A stretch of DNA of 6,256 bases from Anaerovibrio sp. (lineage in GTDB: Bacteria > Bacillota > Negativicutes > Selenomonadales > Selenomonadaceae). The first letter of the stretch is position 1; the number at the start of each line of letters is the position of its first letter. The position numbers and the translations under genes were made by a program. This document shows, piece by piece, positions 1-6,151 of the stretch. The stretch is taken from the NCBI GenBank assembly GCA_016302095.1, contig JAEDOE010000073.1:1-6256 (forward strand), read 5' to 3'. The notes beneath the pieces were generated by a model that ran no database searches, was not told where the DNA came from, and saw only the letters and a list, made by a program, of their open reading frames with translations.

Positions 1-457
1 CGCCGCCCCAGCCCTCAATAATCCTGTCAGTGGCTGTTATCTGGCTGAACAGCTTCACCACCTTGGTTACAATGTCAGTGTTAAGCATGGCACCACCCTC
101 TGCCACCTTGCGGATGGCAGCTGATAGCTCCGGCACGGAAATGCCCTTCAGCAGGTAGCCGCTAGCACCGTACTTCAGCCCGTTCAGCACATATTCATCA
201 TCATCAAAGGTAGTCAGGATAATAATCCTGGTGGCGGGATATTTTTTCTTCACCGCCTTGGTGGCCTGCACACCATCCATCTTGGGCATCCGCACATCCA
301 TGAGGATTACATCTGCCGCCTGCTTTTCCAAAAGCTCCAGAAGCTCCGCACCATTCTGCGCCACGCCTACAACCTGCATATCCTCGTTGATATCCAGCAC
401 AATCTGCAGGCTCTCCCGGATCAGCTCCTGGTCATCTGCAATCATCACCCTTATCAC
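1..457 (-). CDS. NarL/FixJ-type response regulator, C-terminus cut by window edge
   Basis: Cytoplasmic response regulator, the likely phosphorylation target of the kinase encoded 50 bp upstream. The visible 152 residues are a complete CheY-like receiver. The acidic pair is D8-D9 in MIADDQELIR, the phosphoacceptor is D54 in LMDVRMPKMDG, and the switch/active-site residues are T82 (ILTTF) and K104 (GYLLKG). The LuxR-type helix-turn-helix expected after about residue 145 lies beyond the window, so NarL family membership rests on receiver style and the HisKA_3 partner. I chose GTG at 457 because GGAAGGG sits 11 nt ahead and the protein then begins MIRVMIADDQELIRESL, as is usual in the family. ATG at 481 in the same frame would add eight residues (MFGRDGDG), with its AGGA too close to the start. 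The gene is probably co-transcribed with the kinase, with no terminator between them. Confidence 0.88.
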   Translation of the reverse strand, partial: MIRVMIADDQELIRESLQIVLDINEDMQVVGVAQNGAELLELLEKQAADVILMDVRMPKMDGVQATKAVKKKYPATRIIILTTFDDDEYVLNGLKYGASGYLLKGISVPELSAAIRKVAEGGAMLNTDIVTKVVKLFSQITATDRIIEGWGG

Positions 458-507
458 GCCATCCCCATCCCTTCCAAACATTCCTGTACCATCTATTGCC
501 GCACAAA

Positions 508-1878
508 TCACCCCTGCATATTCCGGGGCAGATTTACCTCCAGCACAAAGCCTTTCTCCCCCCAGTATGCCAAGGTGCCTCCCAAAAGCTCCACCCGCTC
601 TGCCATGTGATGCAGCCCGAAGCCCTTCTTGATCTCAGGGCAGCCGATACCGTTGTCCGAAATGATGATATTCAGCATATCCCCGGCGCCTGCCATAAAG
701 ATCTTCACCTGGCTGGCATGTCCGTGACGGCTGGCATTGGTCAGGCTTTCCTGTGCAATACGATAGAGCACATCCGTCTGATCCTGCCTGAGATTTTCCG
801 GAAAGCTGTCAAATTCCAGCTCCACCTTTACACCGCTGGCATCAGAAAAATCCTCCACCAGCTTCCGCAGGGCATCCCGGAAAACCAGCTTTTCCAGATC
901 ATCAGGCCGCAGCATATGCATGCTGCGCCGTACATCTGTAATCCCCCGCTGAGCAGCCGCCTTGATTTTCTCCAGCTGCTTTTTGGTAATCTCCGGGGCA
1001 TAATCCATTGTCACCATACAGGCATCCAGCCCTGCCACGATGCCCGTCAGGGCATGCCCCAGGGTATCGTGAATTTCCCTGGCCAAGCGATTCCGCTCCT
1101 TGATTTCCGTCAGGCTGGCGATAGTCATGGCATATTCCCTGAGTTTTTTATTTGCCAAATTCAATTCAGCATTGGAATCATTCAGTCTGTTATTGCTTTC
1201 ATTGAGCATTTCGTTGGTCATGATCATGCGGTAATTCAAATCAGCAATCTCTGCATTTTCCTTGCTCTTGTCCTGCAGCAGCACCACCATGTAGACCACG
1301 AAGAACATAATATTGCCATAGCCGGCAAAATTCCTGACCGCCAGCAAAATCACCTGTACCTCGGAGCTATAATAAGTCAGATAGACATCAAAGGAAATAA
1401 TATCCATCCTAAGCATGGAGGCGCTATAAACAATGACACCATAAACCACCAGCATCAAAATCAGCATAATTTTCAGCTGCTTCTCCCCTTGATAGCAATA
1501 CATAAAATCCGCCAGTAGCAAAAGCACCACACCATCATACAAAAGACTGGTACTGTGCAGAAGAAAAATACAGGACGCTATTTCCACGAAAAAAACACAA
1601 TAACGAAATAGCTGGGGCAGTCGCCGTACATTACTGTAAATATAACCGCAGCAAGCAACAACCGTAAAGGAGAATACTGCCCCCAGCAGCATTTCCTCTG
1701 CCGGCATAGGCAGCTGGGAAACCTTGTAGAGAAAATCCCTTGCTCCCATATCTGCACTTATTTTCTGCTGAGTCACCCCCATAAAAAGTGCCAACAGCAA
1801 AACGACAGCCCCGTTGTAGGCTGTCATCATCACATGTACCCTGTCCGCACGCCCCTTCAATAAATCACGCACCAACAT
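508..1878 (-). CDS. Six-TM sensor histidine kinase, HisKA_3 (NarL-partner) class
   Basis: Integral membrane sensor kinase of 456 residues that should autophosphorylate and pass phosphate to the regulator gene just downstream. Hydrophobic stretches at about 21-38, 63-81, 90-108, 111-128, 135-153 and 175-201 suggest six membrane segments without a large outer domain, as in DesK-like kinases. A coiled coil follows at 203-250 with Leu at 225, 232, 239 and 246. The HisKA_3 box is LAREIHDTLGH (phosphorylated H270). The ATPase domain has N381 (ESLTNASRHG), the G1 box DNGIG (408-412) and the G2 box GFGLHHM (419-425). The same frame stays open to an ATG at 2214, but I start at ATG 1878: AGGTGG lies 5 nt ahead, a promoter lies just upstream at 1931, and the extra 112 residues would translate the structured RNA region. 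The signal sensed cannot be read from the sequence. Confidence 0.9.
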   Translation of the reverse strand: MLVRDLLKGRADRVHVMMTAYNGAVVLLLALFMGVTQQKISADMGARDFLYKVSQLPMPAEEMLLGAVFSFTVVACCGYIYSNVRRLPQLFRYCVFFVEIASCIFLLHSTSLLYDGVVLLLLADFMYCYQGEKQLKIMLILMLVVYGVIVYSASMLRMDIISFDVYLTYYSSEVQVILLAVRNFAGYGNIMFFVVYMVVLLQDKSKENAEIADLNYRMIMTNEMLNESNNRLNDSNAELNLANKKLREYAMTIASLTEIKERNRLAREIHDTLGHALTGIVAGLDACMVTMDYAPEITKKQLEKIKAAAQRGITDVRRSMHMLRPDDLEKLVFRDALRKLVEDFSDASGVKVELEFDSFPENLRQDQTDVLYRIAQESLTNASRHGHASQVKIFMAGAGDMLNIIISDNGIGCPEIKKGFGLHHMAERVELLGGTLAYWGEKGFVLEVNLPRNMQG

Positions 1879-1883
1879 CAACA

Positions 1884-1889
1884 CCACCT
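1884..1889 (-). promoter_or_regulatory. Ribosome binding site deciding the kinase start
   Basis: AGGTGG lies five bases before the ATG at 1878. No comparable site precedes the far-upstream ATG at 2214. This, with the promoter at 1931-1959, supports the 456-residue start. Confidence 0.55.
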
Positions 1890-1930
1890 GCCAATGCCCT
1901 GATAAATAACCGCAAAAATTCGTCAATGAT

Positions 1931-1959
1931 ATTATAGCATTAGTGCTTTTTCCCTTCCA
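1931..1959 (-). promoter_or_regulatory. Extended -10 promoter for the 508-1878 kinase operon
   Basis: On the minus strand a perfect TATAAT (1936-1931) is preceded by TGC, giving the extended -10 pattern TGnTATAAT. Seventeen bases further up is TGGAAG (1959-1954), a weak match to TTGACA, which is normal when an extended -10 is present. The start of transcription would be near 1924, giving a leader of about 45 nt before the ATG at 1878. The 1879-2039 gap otherwise shows nothing recognisable. This promoter would let the kinase/regulator pair be expressed independently of the RNA upstream. Confidence 0.6.
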
Positions 1960-2039
1960 GAAAAATTTAATTTTCTGTTTGTCGTAGTGGTTGATTGTTA
2001 CCTCATGCATATACTGACATAATTTGATAATTCGTGGGC

Positions 2040-2381
2040 TCTGTTCAGACATTGAAAAGGGACAGGCAACGGCAATGCCCACGAAAACACGCTCTCGCTC
2101 GGAGGGGTGACAAAACCCTATTTCCATGATTATTTTCGGTCTAAATCCTTGTCTGCGTTGTTGTCGTCGGTCGGCATGGAACCACCATGCCTTCCTCCTC
2201 CGCCTAGCATACAAGGATTTATCCTCGAAACTAATTCATGTCAATAGGGTTTCGTCATCCCCTGTGCCTCGCGCTTCTAAGCTCCTGCATCGCTTACGCT
2301 CGCACTCACTAAGAAGCGAGGCTGCACTCAAGGTTTTCTTTGGGTACATGCCGCACCTGTCCCTCTTTGTGTCTGAACAGA
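2040..2381 (-). ncRNA. Long structured non-coding RNA candidate (possibly raiA-like)
   Basis: The segment is an imperfect 342-bp palindrome closed by TCTGTTCAGACA and its exact complement (2040-2051 / 2370-2381). Helices inward: 2055-2066/2356-2367, 2069-2074/2349-2354, 2078-2081/2341-2344, 2083-2088/2333-2338, 2104-2122/2243-2262, 2125-2132/2232-2240, 2134-2138/2226-2230, 2142-2152/2211-2221, 2154-2156/2207-2209, and an apical hairpin 2173-2179/2185-2191. The arms are unequal because a side hairpin (2266-2281/2309-2322) sits on one side only. Three single-base differences between arms (in the 2055, 2069 and 2104 helices) become G.U pairs in minus-strand RNA but A.C mismatches in plus-strand RNA, so I assign the minus strand. 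Unpaired purine-rich and U-poor stretches flank the apical hairpin, as in folded RNAs. No protein reading is convincing. From memory the central part resembles raiA RNAs of Firmicutes, but I could not check this. A palindromic mobile repeat is the alternative; no target duplication is visible. Confidence 0.68.
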
Positions 2382-2390
2382 TACAACAAA

Positions 2391-2401
2391 ATAATATAAT
2401 A
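2391..2401 (-). promoter_or_regulatory. Possible -10 region for the structured RNA
   Basis: The A/T-rich stretch just upstream of the RNA candidate contains two overlapping TATTAT hexamers on the minus strand (five of six matches to TATAAT). They are placed so that transcription would start near the outer stem at about 2381-2390. No good -35 hexamer stands at 16-18 bp, so this is weak support only. Confidence 0.22.
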
Positions 2402-2423
2402 TTTGTCATTCTATGATGCCACA

Positions 2424-2471
2424 GCAACAGCTCTGACTTTACGAGCAATCCTGAAAAGTCAGAGCTGTTGC
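2424..2471 (-). terminator. Perfect 17-bp hairpin downstream of the phosphatase region, possible terminator
   Basis: Bases 2424-2440 and 2455-2471 are exact inverted repeats (core CAACAGCTCTGACTTT) around a 14-nt loop. The hairpin lies 43 bp beyond the stop codon at 2514-2516, where a transcript of the phosphatase region should end, and it separates that region from the RNA candidate. No U-tract follows on either strand, so it is not a standard intrinsic terminator. It could instead be a 3'-end stabiliser or a small repeat. The rest of 2382-2513 shows nothing recognisable. Confidence 0.4.
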
Positions 2472-2513
2472 GCAGGCTTATACTAATTGGATATAGCTGG
2501 GTAATGCGGAAGG

Positions 2514-2733
2514 TCAATATGCGGCATCAAGGCCACCCTCTATGCGCTTATTTTCCTCTGTATCAATGTGATTAGGCTCCAAATGGTACTTCTGCACAGC
2601 AACCTTGTCCTCCATGCCATACTTCTTTGCAGTATCATAAAACACCTTGACAAACTTCTTTGGATCAGGGTTCAAAGCCACAGCACGATTGGGGCGGAAT
2701 ATTACTTTCTGAAATTCTGGGTTGGCAGCTTCT
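2514..2733 (-). pseudogene. Displaced coding frame after the HAD phosphatase (frameshifted C-terminus or gene remnant)
   Basis: After the phosphatase frame leaves DEV (residues 357-359), a different frame is open from 2733 to a TGA at 2514-2516. From GAA at 2732 it gives 72 residues of protein-like composition, beginning EAANPEFQKVIFRPN, continuing through ALNPDPKKFVKVFYDTAKKYG and ending EGGLDAAY. It has no start codon or ribosome binding site near its beginning. Restoring one C in the GGTCCAG run near 2735 would join it smoothly as ...YGDEV-P-EAANPEF..., giving a protein of about 432 residues. I do not recognise the segment. It could be the natural C-terminal extension of the phosphatase lost by a one-base deletion or sequencing error, or the 3' remnant of another gene. 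The hairpin at 2424-2471 just past its stop fits the first reading. Confidence 0.55.
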
Positions 2734-3811
2734 GGACCTCATCACCATAGATGGTCTTCCAGTCGTTGCGCATAGAGATAGCTACCCAGCCGTACTTGTC
2801 GCACAGCGCCTTGAACTTGGCAGACTTCTTAGGACCGCCCCAGTCACGGACATCGTCATCACAGTTTACGCCCATTGCCATACTCTTGTACTTATCATTG
2901 AATACAGCATAATTCAGCATAGAAGCATCAGAGCTGCTGTTGCCCAGTGCCAGAACCGGACGCTTGCCAATCTCACGGCAGATGTTGGACACCTTCATCA
3001 TCTTGTTATCGGTGGACTGATATGCACCGCGCACCATTACGTCCTCTTTCTCGAACTGGAAATACTGGGCGTTGGCAAAGCCCTGGCGCTGGGCGATATT
3101 TACGCTGTCAGTACCGATTACATGGTCAGTATTGATGGAAGGAATTGCCTTCAGGGCAGTACGCACCAGCTGGCGGTCAGTGCCGGTTACAACGTAGAAG
3201 TTGAAATCATTGGCCTGCAAATAAGTAATTACCTCTACCATTGGCAGATAATAGGCCTCTGCAAAGGTGCAGTTGGAAAGACCATCCAGCGGTGTTTTCT
3301 TCATCCAGTCAGCTACATAGGCATCAAACTCCTCAAGAGTCATGCCCTCAAAGGCATAGGCCTGTGCCATATCCTCACCGGCATCCATATCGGCAGAAAT
3401 CTTGCCCGCCTTGGCAGCCTTGAGGCATTCCTCAGCATAAGCCTTCTCGGTAGCAGTTGGCTGATAGGTCGGATCATTGAAGATACGATGGAAATACAAA
3501 GCCCACTCAGAATAAGTAGGTGCCAGCTCCCCATAGAAGGTACCGTCCATATCAGATACAGCAATACGATCCTCCACAGGAATGAAGTTAGGGCTGTTCG
3601 GATTAGTTACATCCTCTACATAAGCCTTCAGTGCCTTCAAGGCCGGGGAATTCTCATTCCAATACTTGAAGTTGGAGCCATCAGCCTTGACAGAAATAGC
3701 GGCAATAGTCTCCACCGGAGCTGCATCAGCAGTAGAAATATCCGCACCCACCGAGCCAAAAGCCAGCCCCAGAGCTATCAGTGCCGCACAAACCTTTTTC
3801 TTCATTTTCAT
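2702..3811 (-). CDS. Exported HAD-superfamily phosphatase (phosphoserine-phosphatase-like)
   Basis: Predicted exported phosphohydrolase of 369 residues. The N-terminus is a Sec signal peptide: a Lys-rich start (MKMKKK), a hydrophobic core at about 7-22, and likely cleavage around ADA-A near residue 30. HAD motif I is DMDGT (nucleophile D87, acid/base D89), motif II is VVTGTD (T209), a motif III lysine is near 273, and motif IV is GNSSSD (D295). The large insert between motifs I and II should be the cap domain. AAGGAG (3826-3821) lies nine bases before the ATG. The gene stands alone between the two signalling operons and has its own promoter region. It probably releases phosphate from organic phosphates outside the cytoplasm; the substrate is unknown. 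The last ten residues (QKLPTQNFRK) may be a frameshift artefact, because a second coding-like frame continues to 2514. Confidence 0.85.
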   Translation of the reverse strand: MKMKKKVCAALIALGLAFGSVGADISTADAAPVETIAAISVKADGSNFKYWNENSPALKALKAYVEDVTNPNSPNFIPVEDRIAVSDMDGTFYGELAPTYSEWALYFHRIFNDPTYQPTATEKAYAEECLKAAKAGKISADMDAGEDMAQAYAFEGMTLEEFDAYVADWMKKTPLDGLSNCTFAEAYYLPMVEVITYLQANDFNFYVVTGTDRQLVRTALKAIPSINTDHVIGTDSVNIAQRQGFANAQYFQFEKEDVMVRGAYQSTDNKMMKVSNICREIGKRPVLALGNSSSDASMLNYAVFNDKYKSMAMGVNCDDDVRDWGGPKKSAKFKALCDKYGWVAISMRNDWKTIYGDEVQKLPTQNFRK

Positions 3812-3820
3812 CTCTTACCA

Positions 3821-3826
3821 CTCCTT
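3821..3826 (-). promoter_or_regulatory. Ribosome binding site of the HAD phosphatase
   Basis: AAGGAG on the minus strand, nine bases ahead of the ATG at 3811. It fits that start better than the in-frame ATG two codons later. Confidence 0.7.
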
Positions 3827-3853
3827 ATGATTTTTACATTAGAACATGTTTGT

Positions 3854-3883
3854 ATATTAATACATAAATGTAAAGCCTGTTAA
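3854..3883 (-). promoter_or_regulatory. Candidate promoter of the HAD phosphatase
   Basis: On the minus strand TTAACA (3883-3878, five of six to TTGACA) is followed after 18 bp by TAATAT (3859-3854). A one-base shift gives TTAATA at 17 bp. Transcription would start near 3847, leaving a leader of about 36 nt. The -10 is imperfect, which would suit an activator-dependent promoter. Confidence 0.35.
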
Positions 3884-3908
3884 GCTGTTTGTGTAAAAAA
3901 AATGTAAA
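3869..3908 (-). promoter_or_regulatory. Candidate Pho-box: four direct TT(T/A)ACA hexamers
   Basis: Four same-strand hexamers occur in 40 bp: TTTACA (3908-3903), TTTACA (3897-3892), TTAACA (3883-3878) and TTTACA (3874-3869), with gaps of 5, 8 and 3 bp. The Gram-positive PhoP box is known as direct TT(A/T/C)ACA repeats about 11 bp apart, lying roughly 20-60 bp before the start of transcription. The first pair here is exactly 11 bp apart, and the set spans about -22 to -61 of the inferred start. Function is inferred from this match and from the exported phosphatase it precedes. The A/T-rich context makes chance matches possible. Confidence 0.38.
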
Positions 3909-3976
3909 CTTGCTATTTAGCACCAGTTCAGCAGGCAACCTACGTTTATTATTATTGCATATTGTTTGTTTTTATG

Positions 3977-4015
3977 AAATCAGAAAAATTCTGATTTTCT
4001 GTCAGATTTTTTCTT
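3977..4015 (-). terminator. A/T-rich inverted repeats, possible terminator of the 4072-6151 operon
   Basis: About 75 bp past the stop of the response regulator, AAATCAGAA and TTCTGATTT (3977-3985/3989-3997) form a perfect 9-bp stem with a 3-nt loop. An alternative minus-strand stem TCTGA/TCAGA is preceded by six A and followed by ATTTTT, resembling a weak bidirectional intrinsic terminator. The low G+C of the stems limits confidence. The remainder of 3909-4071 shows no gene. Confidence 0.42.
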
Positions 4016-4071
4016 ACAGGACCTAAGTCTATCTAAAGAGTGGTAATTGTCTGCCATATTTTTATTCAAAA

Positions 4072-4725
4072 CTATTCCTTTTCCAGCCAGTTGTGCTTCA
4101 GGGCATATTCCACCAGCTCATGCTTCTGGGAAAAGCCCAGCTTCTGCATCAGCCGCGTCTTGTAAGTAGATACGGTCTTGATGGAAATATACAGCTTCTC
4201 CGCAATAACTGACAGGGAATACCCCCTGGCAAGCAGTGCCAGCACTTCCTTCTCCCTCTTGGAAAGCTCTGCATCCTCCCCGGCAGGCTTGATAAAGCTG
4301 TCAATGAGCAGGTGAGCATCCCTGCTGCCCAGATACCGCTCCCCGGCAGCCACAGTGCGTATGGCACGGAACAGCTCCGCATCCACTGAATCCTTGCAAA
4401 GGTAGCCATCAGCCCCCTGCACCATGACCTCCTTTATGTACTGCTGCTCGCTGTACATGGTCAGTATCAGCACCTTGACAGGATATTTGCGGCGGCGGAT
4501 TTCCCGCAGACATTCAATTCCACCCATGCCGGGCATGGACAAGTCCAGAAGCACCAGATCCACCGGCTGCTCCTCCAGCCTGGCAAGTGCCTCACGTCCA
4601 TCCGAAGCCTCTGCCGTCACCTGCATATCATTTTGCGTAGACAGCAAAAGCTTCATGCCTGTCCGCAGTATTCTGTGGTCATCCACCAGCAAAATCTTTA
4701 AATTATCACACATCTTGTTGCACAT
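4072..4725 (-). CDS. NarL/FixJ-type response regulator, complete
   Basis: Two-domain transcriptional regulator of 217 residues, a normal length for the family. The receiver (about 9-125) shows the acidic pair D15-D16 (LLVDDHRIL), phosphoacceptor D61 (LLDLSMPGMGG), T89 (LILTMYS) and K111 (LCKDS). A LuxR-type helix-turn-helix follows at about 153-212 (LSKREKEVLALLARGYS, then IAEKLYISIKTVSTYKTRL, where the recognition helix lies). The protein resembles the GacA/UvrY/BvgA style of regulator. Its start overlaps the end of the upstream kinase gene by 20 bp, which indicates translational coupling and a cognate pair. ATG at 4713 (residue 5) is an alternative start that shortens the overlap to 8 bp. 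Target genes cannot be inferred; the nearby phosphatase promoter has no obvious NarL-type heptamer pair that I could identify. Confidence 0.92.
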   Translation of the reverse strand: MCNKMCDNLKILLVDDHRILRTGMKLLLSTQNDMQVTAEASDGREALARLEEQPVDLVLLDLSMPGMGGIECLREIRRRKYPVKVLILTMYSEQQYIKEVMVQGADGYLCKDSVDAELFRAIRTVAAGERYLGSRDAHLLIDSFIKPAGEDAELSKREKEVLALLARGYSLSVIAEKLYISIKTVSTYKTRLMQKLGFSQKHELVEYALKHNWLEKE

Positions 4726-6151
4726 TTTCTATCTCTGCACCCCCATCAACAGGTAAAACTATGCTTATTTTGGTGCCCCTGCCGGGAGCAGTCGCCAGCT
4801 GGAAGCTGCCCTGCAAAAGCTCCGTGCGCTCCCTCATGCTCACAAGCCCCAGATGTCCGCCCAGCCGTGCCCGTTCCTCTGCTGCCCTGTCAAAGCCAAT
4901 GCCATCATCCTGCAGCGTCAGATACACCTGCCTGTTTTGCAGCAGCATGTCGATGCTGACATGCTCTGCCTCCCCATGCTTCAGCACATTTGCCACTGCC
5001 TCCTGCACAGTACGATAGCACATCAGGGCCACAGGTCTTGACAGGCTGGCAAAATCCCCCTCAAAGCTCCAGTCAAAGGCTATATCCGGGTTAGCGCGGC
5101 GAATGAGCTCCAGATACTTCTCCAATGCCGCTGCCAGCCCCAAATCCTCCAAAAGAGGCGGATGCAAATCCACTGCCAGCCGCCGCAGCCCTTCCAAGGT
5201 GGCTGCCGTCAGCTCCCGGATTTCAAAGAGCATCTCCCGCTGCTCGTCCGTATCCAGCCTGTCATGCAAAAGCCTCAGATAGGTGAGGATGGTTGCCATA
5301 GACTGACTGCTTTCATCGTGCAGCTCACGGGAGATGCGCCGCTGCTCGTTTTCCCGGACCGAAAAAAGCTGCTGTATCAGCCACAGCCGCCCCTTTTCCT
5401 TTTCCTGCAAATCCGCCACCAGCCTGTTGTTTCTCTCGATAGTGCTCTGCAAGCCTGCCGACATCCTGTTGAAGGTATTCGCCAGCCTGCCCACCTCATC
5501 CTGAGAGGTGACAGGCACCTGAATCCCATATTTTCCCTTGTCCATCTGCTTGACGGCAAAAGACAGCCTGGCTACCGGCTTCAAAAACTCATGGGCATAT
5601 CTGGTAGCGAGAATTGCCGCTGCCACGCACACCATCAATACCAAAAGGATGGCCAGCAGACACTTTTCCTGCAAATCAGCTATCATCTGCCGTTCCGCCA
5701 TGCCTATGCGGATATAGCCCAGAAAGCCATCATCTATGGGCACCAAGATTTCCCGGATCGTACCCTCGTTGCTGGAAAACACCATTACATCCATGCCCTT
5801 GGTGCCATCTGGCAGCCTGACAGGCGGCAGCCCCTTGGGCAAGCCTTCCACAAAAGTAGAAGCCAGTAGCTCTCCCTCAGGATCGGCAACGATGATGTAG
5901 CGTATCTGCTCATTGGCATCCAGTGTCTTGGACATGCGCTCATGGAGGGCAAACCTGTCATCCAGCAGAATATCATTGCTGATGGCTGCCGCCATGGAGG
6001 TAGCTATTTCCTGCCCGGAGCGCACCAGTCCCCTTTCCAGGGAATTGTACGCCGTGCGAAGCATCAATGCGCCGATAATCAGCCCGCAGATAAAGATACT
6101 GCCCACAATCAGGATATTAAATTTATAGTACAAGCCCTGCTCTTTTTTCAT
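4706..6151 (-). CDS. HAMP-containing sensor histidine kinase, HisKA_3 class
   Basis: Membrane sensor kinase of 481 residues, NarX/DegS style. One membrane segment at about 12-32 and a second at about 164-183 enclose a 130-residue extracytoplasmic domain that may be a Cache/PAS-like ligand sensor (YIIVADPEGELLAST is typical of that fold). HAMP follows at about 184-238 (ending DEVGRLANTFNRM), then a short coiled coil. The dimerisation box is RRISRELHDESSQS with phosphorylated H278, and HPPLLEDLGLAAAL (330-343) is a class signature. The ATPase domain shows N388 (EAVANVLKHG), the G1 box DDGIGF (415-420), the G2 region GGHLGLVSMRER (431-442) and PGRGT (456-460). I start at ATG 6151 because GGAGAGG lies just upstream. 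An in-frame ATG at 6226 would add 25 residues, but it has no good ribosome binding site. The gene overlaps its regulator partner by 20 bp. Confidence 0.9.
   Translation of the reverse strand: MKKEQGLYYKFNILIVGSIFICGLIIGALMLRTAYNSLERGLVRSGQEIATSMAAAISNDILLDDRFALHERMSKTLDANEQIRYIIVADPEGELLASTFVEGLPKGLPPVRLPDGTKGMDVMVFSSNEGTIREILVPIDDGFLGYIRIGMAERQMIADLQEKCLLAILLVLMVCVAAAILATRYAHEFLKPVARLSFAVKQMDKGKYGIQVPVTSQDEVGRLANTFNRMSAGLQSTIERNNRLVADLQEKEKGRLWLIQQLFSVRENEQRRISRELHDESSQSMATILTYLRLLHDRLDTDEQREMLFEIRELTAATLEGLRRLAVDLHPPLLEDLGLAAALEKYLELIRRANPDIAFDWSFEGDFASLSRPVALMCYRTVQEAVANVLKHGEAEHVSIDMLLQNRQVYLTLQDDGIGFDRAAEERARLGGHLGLVSMRERTELLQGSFQLATAPGRGTKISIVLPVDGGAEIENVQQDV

Noticed and set aside
496..1518. 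Open frame of 340 codons on the plus strand
   Set aside because: Antisense to the second kinase. The His/Gln/Ile-rich product has no family features, and the opposite strand encodes a complete kinase with all motifs.
2040..2381. Interpretation as a miniature inverted-repeat transposon
   Set aside because: The termini are inverted repeats, but no flanking target duplication is visible (GTGGGC on the left, TACAAC on the right). The arms are unequal, and the wobble pairs favour one RNA orientation. Not fully excluded without a copy-number search.
2126..2416. Open frame of 96 codons on the plus strand
   Set aside because: It lies almost wholly inside the RNA candidate. Its composition is non-protein-like and it has no ribosome binding site.
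2236..2517. Open frame of 93 codons on the minus strand between the phosphatase and the RNA
   Set aside because: It runs through the 17-bp hairpin and half of the palindromic RNA. The Cys/Arg/Ser-rich product looks like translated structured RNA, and there is no supporting start site.
2660..3883. Open frame of 407 codons on the plus strand
   Set aside because: Antisense to the HAD phosphatase, whose catalytic motifs and signal peptide are clear. The plus-strand product shows no domain and no ribosome binding site.
5162..5869. Open frame of 235 codons on the plus strand
   Set aside because: Shadow of the HAMP kinase. The composition is Gln/His/Pro-rich and no domain is recognisable.
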